From the IMG/VR virus record IMGVR_UViG_3300046683_000304, positions 1 through 43,204 of that record: a stretch of DNA of 43,204 nucleotides. One strand, given 5' to 3'. Both the position numbers and the translations under genes were made by a program. The notes under the pieces were generated by a model. The model had not been told where the DNA came from. It saw only the letters and a program-made list of their open reading frames with translations, and did not search any database. This DNA comes from a virus. Position 1 is the stretch's first letter, and each line of letters starts with the position of its first letter. Positions 1-9,100 of the stretch are shown piece after piece.

Positions 1-741
1 AGCAGTGGCGGCTCTTGGAACCTGACTGACGGCACGCATACCATAACCGGCGTTACCACGGTAACGACCCCGATCGGGTCGCTCATAGTGGGCGGCGCTG
101 GAACCAATGCAACCCTGACGCCGGCTGCAAATACACGCACTGCCGCATCGCCTACTGTAACCACGGCTGATATGGGCGGCACGATATGGATCTCCAGCGG
201 CGGTCTGACTGTCCCCGTGATCAGTTCTGGTCTGTTCGACGCCAAGCAAACCCTGCTGGCGGTCAACTATGCCGCAACCCCGTCAACCGTGACGAACAGC
301 AGCGGCCAGACCATCAACTCAACGGGAGGGTGTTCAACCGCGATTCCGCCTGGTGGCTTCTGGCAGCTTCAGCCGAACGGGACATCGATCGACTGTGTCC
401 AAGGCGGCGGCAACACCCCAACCACGTCCGGCACGAACGTCACCCTGGCCGGCTCCCGCGCTTATTATGCCTGCACGGGGACTTGCACGGTCACGTTGCC
501 GGTTCCCGTTGCCGGTGCGGAATTTTGCATCAGGAATGCGAACAACGTGGCGACCGTGATCACCCTCGCGGCACTAGGGTCCAGTGCGAGATACGAGGCG
601 ACGGCGCGGACGTCCTACGGGAGCGCCGGTACGGGGACATTCGTTTCTGGGGGTGCCGTAACTGACCAGGTGTGCGTAGTGGGCCTGGACTCGACTCACT
701 ATATGACGATGAGTTCAACCGGCACCTGGACAGCGAGTTAA
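1..741 (+). CDS. Tail-fibre protein, C-terminal part (5' end cut by window)
   Basis: The frame is open from the first base, so the N-terminus lies outside the window. The visible 246 residues are rich in Gly, Ser and Thr, poor in charge and beta-prone, as in distal parts of phage fibres. A cysteine-marked stretch (AYYACTGTC, near residue 155) opens a compact final domain of about 90 residues, resembling C-terminal domains of fibre or decoration proteins. The stop lies 3 nt before the next fibre gene, so both probably share one late transcript. An internal GTG at 88 is not taken as the start because the frame continues upstream. The exact family is not recognised; the structural role is inferred from composition and context. 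Confidence 0.7.
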   Translation, partial: SSGGSWNLTDGTHTITGVTTVTTPIGSLIVGGAGTNATLTPAANTRTAASPTVTTADMGGTIWISSGGLTVPVISSGLFDAKQTLLAVNYAATPSTVTNSSGQTINSTGGCSTAIPPGGFWQLQPNGTSIDCVQGGGNTPTTSGTNVTLAGSRAYYACTGTCTVTLPVPVAGAEFCIRNANNVATVITLAALGSSARYEATARTSYGSAGTGTFVSGGAVTDQVCVVGLDSTHYMTMSSTGTWTAS

Positions 742-744
742 CTG

Positions 745-1947
745 ATGCGCTGGTTCCTTCTCGCATGCGCGCTGCTTTGCGGCTCCGCGCATGCCAACAT
801 GCTTCAAGGTATCGTTGGCGCAAGTGCGCCCGCCGCTGGCAACACGGTGTCTTTCTCGTGTCCCGGCACAGGATCGCCCAGTTCCACGATCACGTGCACC
901 GGCTCTTACGCTGGCACCGCGCCATCCACGAGTAGCTGGACGTATTCCTGGAACACAACCTGCACCGGCTCCGGGTCCGTTACCTCGGTGGCCAGCGTTG
1001 GAGGCGGCTCGATCACTGGCATCGTCGTGCCGACACCATCCAGCGTGTGTACCGGAACCGTCACCATCACGACCAATATCCCGACGAGTAATTCGTCTGG
1101 TAGCGTAGCGATAGGCTACCAAGGCCCTGGAGACGTGGCTTCTGGTTGGGCCGCGTGGTGGGGAATGCGGGCGTTCAGCGATGCTACTGCTGGTAATAAC
1201 GCGATGGATATACTGAGGGCCTCTGACAGCGCGACTTGTACTGTTAAAACAGTCGGATCTGGTGCGAACAAGGGCGATCTCGATATCACCACTACCGCTT
1301 TGTGCACTGGCGGCACGCAGACCGTAACGGCGTTCTGCAACGCAACGACGTGCAAGATCGGGAAGTTCTATGACCAGTCTGGCAACAGTCGGGACGTTAC
1401 GGATATATCAGGCTCTCCCACTGTTGTTCTTTCATTGAGTTGTCAAAACTCTAAGCCGTGCGCGCTGCCGACAGGTGGCTCAACTAATTTTGTTACGTCT
1501 ACAAGCTGGACGCAGGCTCAACCATTTTCGGCTGAGGTGGTTGTTCAACGGACTGCCTCTTTTACTTCGACACAATCCACAATGACCATGGATCAGGGAG
1601 GAGCAAACGTCGGGGCTGCCATTAATTTCACCACATCCGCCAACAATGTGAATCTATATGATGGGTCAGGTAGCTCTAGCGTTACAGCAAGTGACGCTTC
1701 AGCACATATGCTTCTGGCAGTTTTCAATGGAAGTTCATCGATTCTCACTGTGGACGCAACCGATACGACTGGGCTGAACGCAGGAACCAGATTTCCAGCA
1801 GCCAACCAGATTTCGCTTTTTATCGATGGGTTCGGGAGTAATCTTAAAGCAAACTGGATGGAGGCTGGGTATCAAGGCGGGGGCTTCACCGGGACACAGA
1901 GAACAGACCTCCACACGATTGCGGCAGCTTATTGGGCTACCCCGTGA
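745..1947 (+). CDS. Tail-fibre protein with signal peptide and AbfB-like/LamG-like fold
   Basis: This 400-residue protein starts with a Sec-type signal peptide (MRWFLLACALLCGSAHA, AHA cleavage site). An Ig-like Ser/Thr-rich stretch of about 110 residues follows. Around residues 196-225 the pattern AFCNATTC...KFYDQSGNSRD matches the conserved FC-x4-C...YDQSGN motif of GH54 alpha-L-arabinofuranosidase B catalytic domains, which also occurs in phage fibres. The last ~170 residues look like a concanavalin/LamG-type beta-sandwich. A glycan-binding or glycan-cleaving adhesin is the best guess. The stop overlaps the next start (GTGA). A signal peptide on a virion protein is unusual; see findings. 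No strong Shine-Dalgarno sequence precedes the ATG, so coupling to the upstream gene is likely. Confidence 0.75.
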   Translation: MRWFLLACALLCGSAHANMLQGIVGASAPAAGNTVSFSCPGTGSPSSTITCTGSYAGTAPSTSSWTYSWNTTCTGSGSVTSVASVGGGSITGIVVPTPSSVCTGTVTITTNIPTSNSSGSVAIGYQGPGDVASGWAAWWGMRAFSDATAGNNAMDILRASDSATCTVKTVGSGANKGDLDITTTALCTGGTQTVTAFCNATTCKIGKFYDQSGNSRDVTDISGSPTVVLSLSCQNSKPCALPTGGSTNFVTSTSWTQAQPFSAEVVVQRTASFTSTQSTMTMDQGGANVGAAINFTTSANNVNLYDGSGSSSVTASDASAHMLLAVFNGSSSILTVDATDTTGLNAGTRFPAANQISLFIDGFGSNLKANWMEAGYQGGGFTGTQRTDLHTIAAAYWATP

Positions 1948-3710
1948 GGAGGTGGTTCGCGTTCTTCGCGCTCTTGCTATGCGGTGTTTTTGTATCAAGC
2001 ACCGAGGCGCGTTTTCCTCCGCGTGGGATGGGCGGATCTCCCCCCGGCTACCAGGGGATATGCGATGTCATCAGCGGCGGTTGTCCCGAGGTCTACGGGC
2101 TGCAATGGGCAGAAGCCGCCGCCTATGCCGGACCATTATTAAAGATCACCAATACGTCAAACGCCACGACGATGGATATTGTTCAGGACGGCGCGCACAA
2201 GGCCGATATGAGTACATGGGCAGCATTCTGCGGAGGAAGCAATTCAACGGTAAACGGAATCACGACCAATTCCCATTGCGTGGTCAGCAAGATATACGCG
2301 GAGGTTCAGGGCAGTTCGAACGATCTGGTTCCTGGTGTTTTTAATGGGCCGTTTGGTCCTGATTGCACTGCCGGTGGGAATGCTTGCGCCTGTCCATTCG
2401 CCATCGAGGTCGCGACCGGACTACCAATTCTGCATGCCACGGCGCCCTGTGAATACACTCTCGTCGGAGATGGCAATGCGACAGGCGTCACAGCGGGAAC
2501 AAGTTCGCTGAGTTTGTTTTACGAAGGACTTGCCATAGGTACGACCTATTGTTGCGGTCCTGCCGGTATCGGCCACGCATACAATGTCTCGGATGTTATT
2601 GGCACGACATTTTACCTCTCGGTCGCGGAAGGCCAGTTCTCCATCCCTGCTGGAAACGCATGCCAGACATCGACATCTTATTGTTCCGGTCTTGATGAGG
2701 AAAGCATCGGAGATCTGGTTGATTACAGTCCATCGAATGTTGGGCCGGTATTCGCCGCAGGCGCTTTCAACGGAAGCACAAACAAGGTCTCCAGCTATAT
2801 CAACGGCGGCTTACTGAGAAGCGCGGTCACGCCAGCGGCAGCGCTCTGCACGGGATGCGCGGGGATCAACCTTCCCGGCTCTGTGCACGTTGGCGGTGGC
2901 GGTGATCTGAGCCAGCCTACTCCCGCTCTGATGCGGCATTTCGGCTTTACGAACACGGCTATCAGCCAGAGTGACGTGACCGCCGCGTATAACCTGATCA
3001 AGGCTCGCACTTCGGGTTTCCTGACCTGGACTGATTTCACCGCGCCATCGACCGCCGTTACCGTCGTTCAGACGGCGCCTGGAGCGCAGAATGGCAGCGG
3101 TGGGGCAACGTCAAAGAGCATCAGCTTCAGCGCCCCTACCGGCACGGGCAGGCGCGGCGTGCTCGTGGGTTTGTTCTGGTGCGCGGCAGCGGGTTGTGCG
3201 TCGAATACCGCTAATGTGTTTGCCGCCGGTTCAGTCGCGGTTGGAAGCAACACGTGTGCCGAGGTGCCAAATTCATTCCTTGCTGGCCCGAACGGATTTC
3301 AGACCGAAGTGTGGGAATGCGCGAACCTGACCAACGCCACGACCAGCGTCACAGTGACGACGGATGGAACCTCTGTGGCATTTCTTGGGGTGTTGGCAAC
3401 GGAAATCGCGTGTCCGACTTCAGGGTGTGTGGTCGATCAGGGCGGAAACGGATCGGCTGGGGGGACTGGCTGGTATTGTAACGCGACAACGAATGGAAAT
3501 ACCACGGTGGCTGGCGAGTTCTTGTATTCAATAGGTGCTGCTTCAACGAATATATTCGCACGCGGCACAAGTCTGAATGCGACTCTGAGCGCGACACTCC
3601 GAGACGAATATTCCGCGACCGGGCCATCAGGACAGAAATACTCCGTCAGTTGGCTCCAGGGTGCGACTACGGAAAAGATAATTTGTTCCGGGGCAGCGAT
3701 ACAACCATGA
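1944..3710 (+). CDS. Secreted-type fibre protein with GH54 arabinofuranosidase-B-like domain
   Basis: GTG at 1944 overlaps the previous stop by 4 nt and is preferred over an in-frame TTG at 1932. The product has 588 residues. Residues 1-22 form a signal peptide ending TEA, then RFPPRG. Residues ~38-355 follow the GH54 AbfB catalytic domain: CDVISGGCP at the start, a vicinal Cys pair (C203-C204) like the consecutive-cysteine disulfide known in fungal AbfB, E229 in a position comparable to the nucleophile, and D321 in GGGGDLSQ comparable to the acid/base Asp (alignment by eye). The C-terminal ~220 residues are a separate beta-rich domain with paired cysteines. Probable role: binding or cutting arabinose-containing surface glycan. 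The glycosidase activity is inference. Confidence 0.75.
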   Translation: MRRWFAFFALLLCGVFVSSTEARFPPRGMGGSPPGYQGICDVISGGCPEVYGLQWAEAAAYAGPLLKITNTSNATTMDIVQDGAHKADMSTWAAFCGGSNSTVNGITTNSHCVVSKIYAEVQGSSNDLVPGVFNGPFGPDCTAGGNACACPFAIEVATGLPILHATAPCEYTLVGDGNATGVTAGTSSLSLFYEGLAIGTTYCCGPAGIGHAYNVSDVIGTTFYLSVAEGQFSIPAGNACQTSTSYCSGLDEESIGDLVDYSPSNVGPVFAAGAFNGSTNKVSSYINGGLLRSAVTPAAALCTGCAGINLPGSVHVGGGGDLSQPTPALMRHFGFTNTAISQSDVTAAYNLIKARTSGFLTWTDFTAPSTAVTVVQTAPGAQNGSGGATSKSISFSAPTGTGRRGVLVGLFWCAAAGCASNTANVFAAGSVAVGSNTCAEVPNSFLAGPNGFQTEVWECANLTNATTSVTVTTDGTSVAFLGVLATEIACPTSGCVVDQGGNGSAGGTGWYCNATTNGNTTVAGEFLYSIGAASTNIFARGTSLNATLSATLRDEYSATGPSGQKYSVSWLQGATTEKIICSGAAIQP

Positions 3711-6112
3711 AGTTCCGTCTCCTCTTCGCACTCTTGCTGTGCGGCGTTCTGATATCAAGCGCCGATGCGCGATTTCCTCCTCGCGGAGGGGCTGGAGGTG
3801 GGGGCAGTGGGCATTCCATCGCCTTCACTACGCTCGCTGGGGGCACTATTGGCGGCTCTCCCATCGCCGGAAGTGGCACCTACACGGGAACCGCGCCGAT
3901 CAACCTAAGCGGTGCGACGTGGGGCGGGACGGGGTGTTCTGGAGCCTCGACGCCCGCTGGGTTCAGTGCGGGCTCGGGCACATGGAGCGCGACGTTTACC
4001 GTGCCAGGTGCCGGTGCTGGTGGCTCAACCTGCACGATCGCGATCACGGATGATCTGGGCGACACAGCGACATCACCGGACGTCACGATCGCACCGGCCA
4101 GCGGCGGCGCCCTGTCGTTGCTGACGCTGGACCCTGGCCTCGTGGGGCAGTCCACGGCAGGGTCAGGCGACACGCGTGCCTATTCGATGTGGGCCAACGG
4201 CACGTTCACCGGCTCCACCCCGACCAGCGTCACCAGCGCGTCATGGACAGGCTGCGGCGGCGGCGCGGCGACCGTGACGGGCTTCCACACCAATATCTAC
4301 CCAGCGGGCACGTATGGGGCCAACACGTTCACCGTGGGCGTGAATGCGCCTTCGACGGCCGGGTCGTGCACTCTTACGGTCACGACCAACCTTGGGGATA
4401 CCGCGACAAGTCCCGCCACGACCGTCAGCAATCCGACCGGCAACCCGGATGTCGTCTTCAATGTTCACAATGCCCCTGGCTGGATACATTCGCACAGCTA
4501 TACGGTGGCGAGCGGGCCGCACACCCGCGTCGTCAATGGTGCCGGATGGACGGAATCCACAGGCGTCTGGAATCCAGGCTCCGCGCTCAACGCCTATGAA
4601 CTCAGGTCGGACAGCACCAGCCCATGCACGACGGCGGGGAGTGTAGGGCCGTCCGGCACGGGATCGTCAATTAGTGACGGCACATGCACATGGAAATATC
4701 TCAGCGCTGTTGACTATGTCACGTTCACTGGGTTTTATCTTGATGGGCCTCCGTGGTCAGCTAAGACGTACGTCTACGGGGAACAAATCACGACGAACGT
4801 CAGCAATAACCTTCGTGCGTATGCCTTGGAGTCGGCTGGTGGTGTCTCAGCGAATGCCCTTGCGTTCTGCACATCGACAGTCGCGCCTTCCGGCGTTGGA
4901 GGTGGTTCAGTTGGCTGGGCACAGGGCCTCATAACAACGGCGGATGGCTGCGTATGGGCGTATGTCGGGGACGTGGTCTACTCATCTCAGACAGCGACCA
5001 TACCGTATAACACCTTCACAAATGCGGCTTCGTTTCCAACAAGAACGTCTCATCTGTCTCGGAATTACACCGCAAAACTGTGGAATGATCGCGAGTATCT
5101 GGCGGGAACGAACGGTGAGTTTCCCGGCTATCTTTTGTTTGCCGACCATCAGATGGGCGGTCATTGTTGCGGCGGAGAGACAAGTTACGCTGGATGCGTC
5201 GGGGCGTCTTGGTCAACCGATTGTCCGCTCATCACCATTGAGCCCGCGACTGGAGAAGGGTTCGGGAACACGATAACGCCCTCCGTGCCGCTTACCGGCT
5301 ACGATGCGACGAAAGGAGTTGCCCTGCGTTCCGCCGCGAGTGGCTTGTCGCCGGGATTAATTATTGGCGATTTTAGTATTAAAATCAATGGCCTGCAAAT
5401 AAAGAGCGAGCACAGCGTTGGATTGTGGGCATTCAATTTTGTAACCGTGATGAACAACATCATAGACGGTGGGTGGACCGGGGCGGGAGGAGATGACCCC
5501 AGCGGCTCAGCTCTTTCTCTGGATGTTCCAGATCTCATTGCCAATAACCTTATATTCACGCATGGCACTCAAGGAATTGCCGTGAAATATGGCAGTTTCT
5601 TCGTGCTTAATAATACGATCGTAAATCTGGGCAGCATGGCGAATGTCGCGGCGATCAATTTTTCCTGGACATGGACATGGTTTGCGCCCGTCATAGCGAA
5701 CAACGCCATTTATGGATTCCCACACGGTGGCGCGTATCTGACCGGGGAGACTGCCCCGCACGACTTCGACGCCAGTTCCGCGACAAACGTGACGGACACC
5801 ACCGGGCCGGATACCGGAACCGCCAACTGGGTCGGAGGAGACGTGAACAATGCGATGACCGTCATCACAATTCCAGGGACGACATACAACACATCGGGCG
5901 CGAGCATGTTTGTCTCCCCTGGATCGGATTGGCGCCCCGGTGCGGCGCTGATTGGAGCCGGTGCGGGATACGGCACTTTTGGGTGGGGATGCGCCGCGTC
6001 GTTCAGCGGTGGCTGTGTGCAATCCTCGCACAACTTCGACACGCCGGACTTCCTGGGCACAACGAGGCCTCAAGCGGGAAGCTGGACCGTGGGCGCGGAA
6101 CAACATCCATGA
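3707..6112 (+). CDS. Beta-helix tail-spike protein with signal peptide and Ig-like repeats
   Basis: The ATG at 3707 overlaps the previous stop (ATGA) and gives 801 residues; an in-frame start at 3650 would place 19 unrelated residues before the signal peptide. Residues 1-21 are a Sec signal peptide (core LLFALLLCGVLI, ADA cleavage), followed by RFPPRGG and a Gly run. Two Ig-like repeats follow, each ending in a phrase like LGDTATSP (about residues 120 and 230). From about residue 540 the chain has short polar rungs (NNIIDGG, ANNLIF, LNNTIVN) typical of a right-handed parallel beta-helix. The tail FLGTTRPQAGSWTVGAEQ resembles the end motif of many beta-helix proteins. A receptor-binding or depolymerase spike is likely; substrate unknown. 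Confidence 0.75.
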   Translation: MKFRLLFALLLCGVLISSADARFPPRGGAGGGGSGHSIAFTTLAGGTIGGSPIAGSGTYTGTAPINLSGATWGGTGCSGASTPAGFSAGSGTWSATFTVPGAGAGGSTCTIAITDDLGDTATSPDVTIAPASGGALSLLTLDPGLVGQSTAGSGDTRAYSMWANGTFTGSTPTSVTSASWTGCGGGAATVTGFHTNIYPAGTYGANTFTVGVNAPSTAGSCTLTVTTNLGDTATSPATTVSNPTGNPDVVFNVHNAPGWIHSHSYTVASGPHTRVVNGAGWTESTGVWNPGSALNAYELRSDSTSPCTTAGSVGPSGTGSSISDGTCTWKYLSAVDYVTFTGFYLDGPPWSAKTYVYGEQITTNVSNNLRAYALESAGGVSANALAFCTSTVAPSGVGGGSVGWAQGLITTADGCVWAYVGDVVYSSQTATIPYNTFTNAASFPTRTSHLSRNYTAKLWNDREYLAGTNGEFPGYLLFADHQMGGHCCGGETSYAGCVGASWSTDCPLITIEPATGEGFGNTITPSVPLTGYDATKGVALRSAASGLSPGLIIGDFSIKINGLQIKSEHSVGLWAFNFVTVMNNIIDGGWTGAGGDDPSGSALSLDVPDLIANNLIFTHGTQGIAVKYGSFFVLNNTIVNLGSMANVAAINFSWTWTWFAPVIANNAIYGFPHGGAYLTGETAPHDFDASSATNVTDTTGPDTGTANWVGGDVNNAMTVITIPGTTYNTSGASMFVSPGSDWRPGAALIGAGAGYGTFGWGCAASFSGGCVQSSHNFDTPDFLGTTRPQAGSWTVGAEQHP

Positions 6113-9100
6113 GGCGGCGCACACTACTCGGTGGTGCGTCGGCCCTGGCGCTGTTGACGAAGCCAGCGGCGGCGCGGTTCCCGCACGGGGGGGCGGGTAT
6201 CCCCCCGGCTGTTCTTACGATTACCGGGATCACACTGTCCAACGCCTCATTCACCGGAGGGTCATCGTCCGGAACCGTGGTCGGGAGCATCTCGGTCACG
6301 ATGACAGGCGGGTCGTTCTCGGGGTCGCTCTCGCTAACCGGGGCAGACGCCGCCAGTTTTCAGATCGTAGGCACGAACCTGGAAACAAATGGAGTCGTCG
6401 CGAACGGCAGTTACGCGATCAATATAGTCGCGACGCAGGGTGGGGCAATCGGATCCCCATTTAGTCAGCCTGAAACAATCACAGGCAGCAGTACCTCCAT
6501 AGCTGGCGCATTCTTCCCGACCACAAACGTCCTGGGGGGTGACTACATCTTTGTCGCCCTGCGCTTCACGGGGTCAGCCCCAGCATCGATCACGTCGGCA
6601 ACGTGGAGCGGCGGGGGAGGCAGTGGAACGGTATTGTCGGGGTCATTCTCCGTCACTGGCAAAGTCGCCAATGTCGCGATCTCCACGCCATCTCCTGGCA
6701 GCACGACATCCTATGATCTGGCTCTGACCACGAATCTCGGCACGACCGCGACACTGACCGGGATATCTGTCCTCAAGCCCGTGACCGATATAGCGACCGG
6801 GATATATGGCCCCACGGTAGTCTATTGGGATCTTGACCAGCCGTTCACTCAGAGATTCACGTTTTCCCAAATGGTGATAGCGACCTACTTCACGCGCGGG
6901 CTTTATGGGCCGCTTACAGTAACGTTAACGGACACGGTTGGTGGCTCTGGTGATGCGTTGGCTTTTTCCATGTCGTCCAAGTCTGGAGGGTTCCCTGGTG
7001 GTTTATCAACGGGCTTTAATCTGTGCGTGACCAACTACGGTCATAGCATTGTAGCACAACCCACTTTCGCGGTTACCGTTAACATCAGCAATGGCATAAC
7101 CACGCAGTCACTTGCCGTTACGATCAATAGACCGGCGACGAAGGCGGTGAGTGTTTATGCGTGGATGACGGTGGTGGGTGGCGCCTATTCCGTGCCATTT
7201 ATTACCAACCAACTTGTGCTTGACACCACACGGGCGAATTCCGGCACTACCTGTGACATCGTGCAGTTGTTGACGGGTGATACGGGGATAACATTCACGC
7301 CTGACTCGGGCGGTTTGTTCTCTTTCACAGGCGGCTCCAACGGCACGGTGCAGGTCGATACGGCCAGCCTTATCCCGGCGAACTACGGGCATCATACCTG
7401 CACGATAAAGGCGACAACAGGACCATCTCAAACGCTCGACTTCTGGATCGCGCACACGAAGGCGCCAGTCGTGGCGTGGCAGCCGAATGACATCATTTAC
7501 TCATCGACCCCGGCCACGACTGGCTTTCTCGGGTCCAACCTTATCGGCACGATCGCCGTGTATTCGGACGAACACGGTCAGATCACCACATCGTCTAGCT
7601 TCCGCTTTGAAATCATGTCGGACTCGTCGGGCGCTTTGGAGGTTTGGAATACCGGTCAGGTCTATCTGACGGCCCCGGTTTCTGTTGGCACGATCGACGC
7701 GGTAGTCCGCATCACCAGCCAGAGCGCCATCACGCAACTGATTACGTTGAGCCTACCGGTGCTTGCGGGAACGACACTGGCGTCGTCCAACATCACGCCG
7801 ACGATCAGCGGCGCGCTGACCAATTTCGTGCCCTACGCCAATCCGCAGCGGAACGGCTCAACATCCTTCCCATATGGCACGCCTGTATCGGTAGGCACGT
7901 TCACCGTCGCTGGGTTCAGCAACCCGATCGACTGGGGCAACGTCCAGACCGCGCTCGTGCTCGGGTCGACATTCGATAACGCACAGGTGTTTAACGGCGG
8001 GGATCTGGGCGCACCTGGAAATACCTATAACATCCCGCGCTATATCGTTGCGGGAAGCGGAACTAGCGGCACGATCACCGCGACCAATCTTTCAGCGATC
8101 AACAAGGACACCCCGCAAGTCGATACGCTACGGATCCAATTGACGGATGGCCTCGGCACCTATTGCACGAAGGACATTCCGATCACGGTGTCATGGAAAA
8201 CACCAACGACGCCGACGGTCACGGTAGGGTCTGGGGGTGACTTCGCGACTTTCAGCGACATGGGGTTGGCATTCTGGACGGACTTCAACGCCAACGGAGC
8301 CGCGTCAACGTATGCCGGCACGACGATAAAGGTGCTGGCGGGCGCGGATCCAAGTCTCCCGTGGTACGGCCCTGGAGGCGGCGGGAGCGGGTTCTCCAAT
8401 GGCTGGATGCCTTTCCCGGTTCAATGGCTCAACGACACCAGCACGCAGTGGACGGGCAACGGGACGATCTCCGGCACGACATTGACGGTCAACAGCACGT
8501 CGAGCGGCGCGCTCAAAGCGGGCGACTATCTCACGAGCGGCGTCGGCTCGAACAAAGTCATGATCATGTCCGGGTCGGGCTCGACCTGGACGGTTCACGT
8601 GGGTCCAGACCCAATCAGCCTGACATTGAGCGCTGGGCCAGCGTCGATGACGACGAAGACGCCGCGCACGTACCTGCCCTTCGCGCATACTACACCAGGC
8701 GGTGGCACCCAAGGGGGCCTGATAAAAGCCGGGTATGATACCGACATCAGGGGCTTTGAGATTGACGGCGTCACGCTCGCTTACGATGCCCCTCCCGGTC
8801 CAAATATCGTCCACTACGATACCAACGCGGCTGGAATCTACCTGGTCGCGAATCGAACCGGGAACCTCTGGGTCCAGGATTGCTATATCCACGAGTGTGA
8901 TGTCGGCATTCTGAACGGCGGTCCCGGTAACCAGGTTACCGTCACGAACACCATGATCATGCAATGCGGTAATCACACCGGCACGCAGCACAATATCTAT
9001 ACGGACACAATTGCGTATCTGACGTTCACTAACAATCAGTGCAGCGATACCCTGGTTGGCCACGAATTCAAAACACGCGCCATGCAGGCGATCATCACCG

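Noticed and set aside
5507-6124. Minus-strand frame of 205 codons
   Set aside because: Shadow of the 3707-6112 spike gene; Arg/Gly/His-rich without motif.
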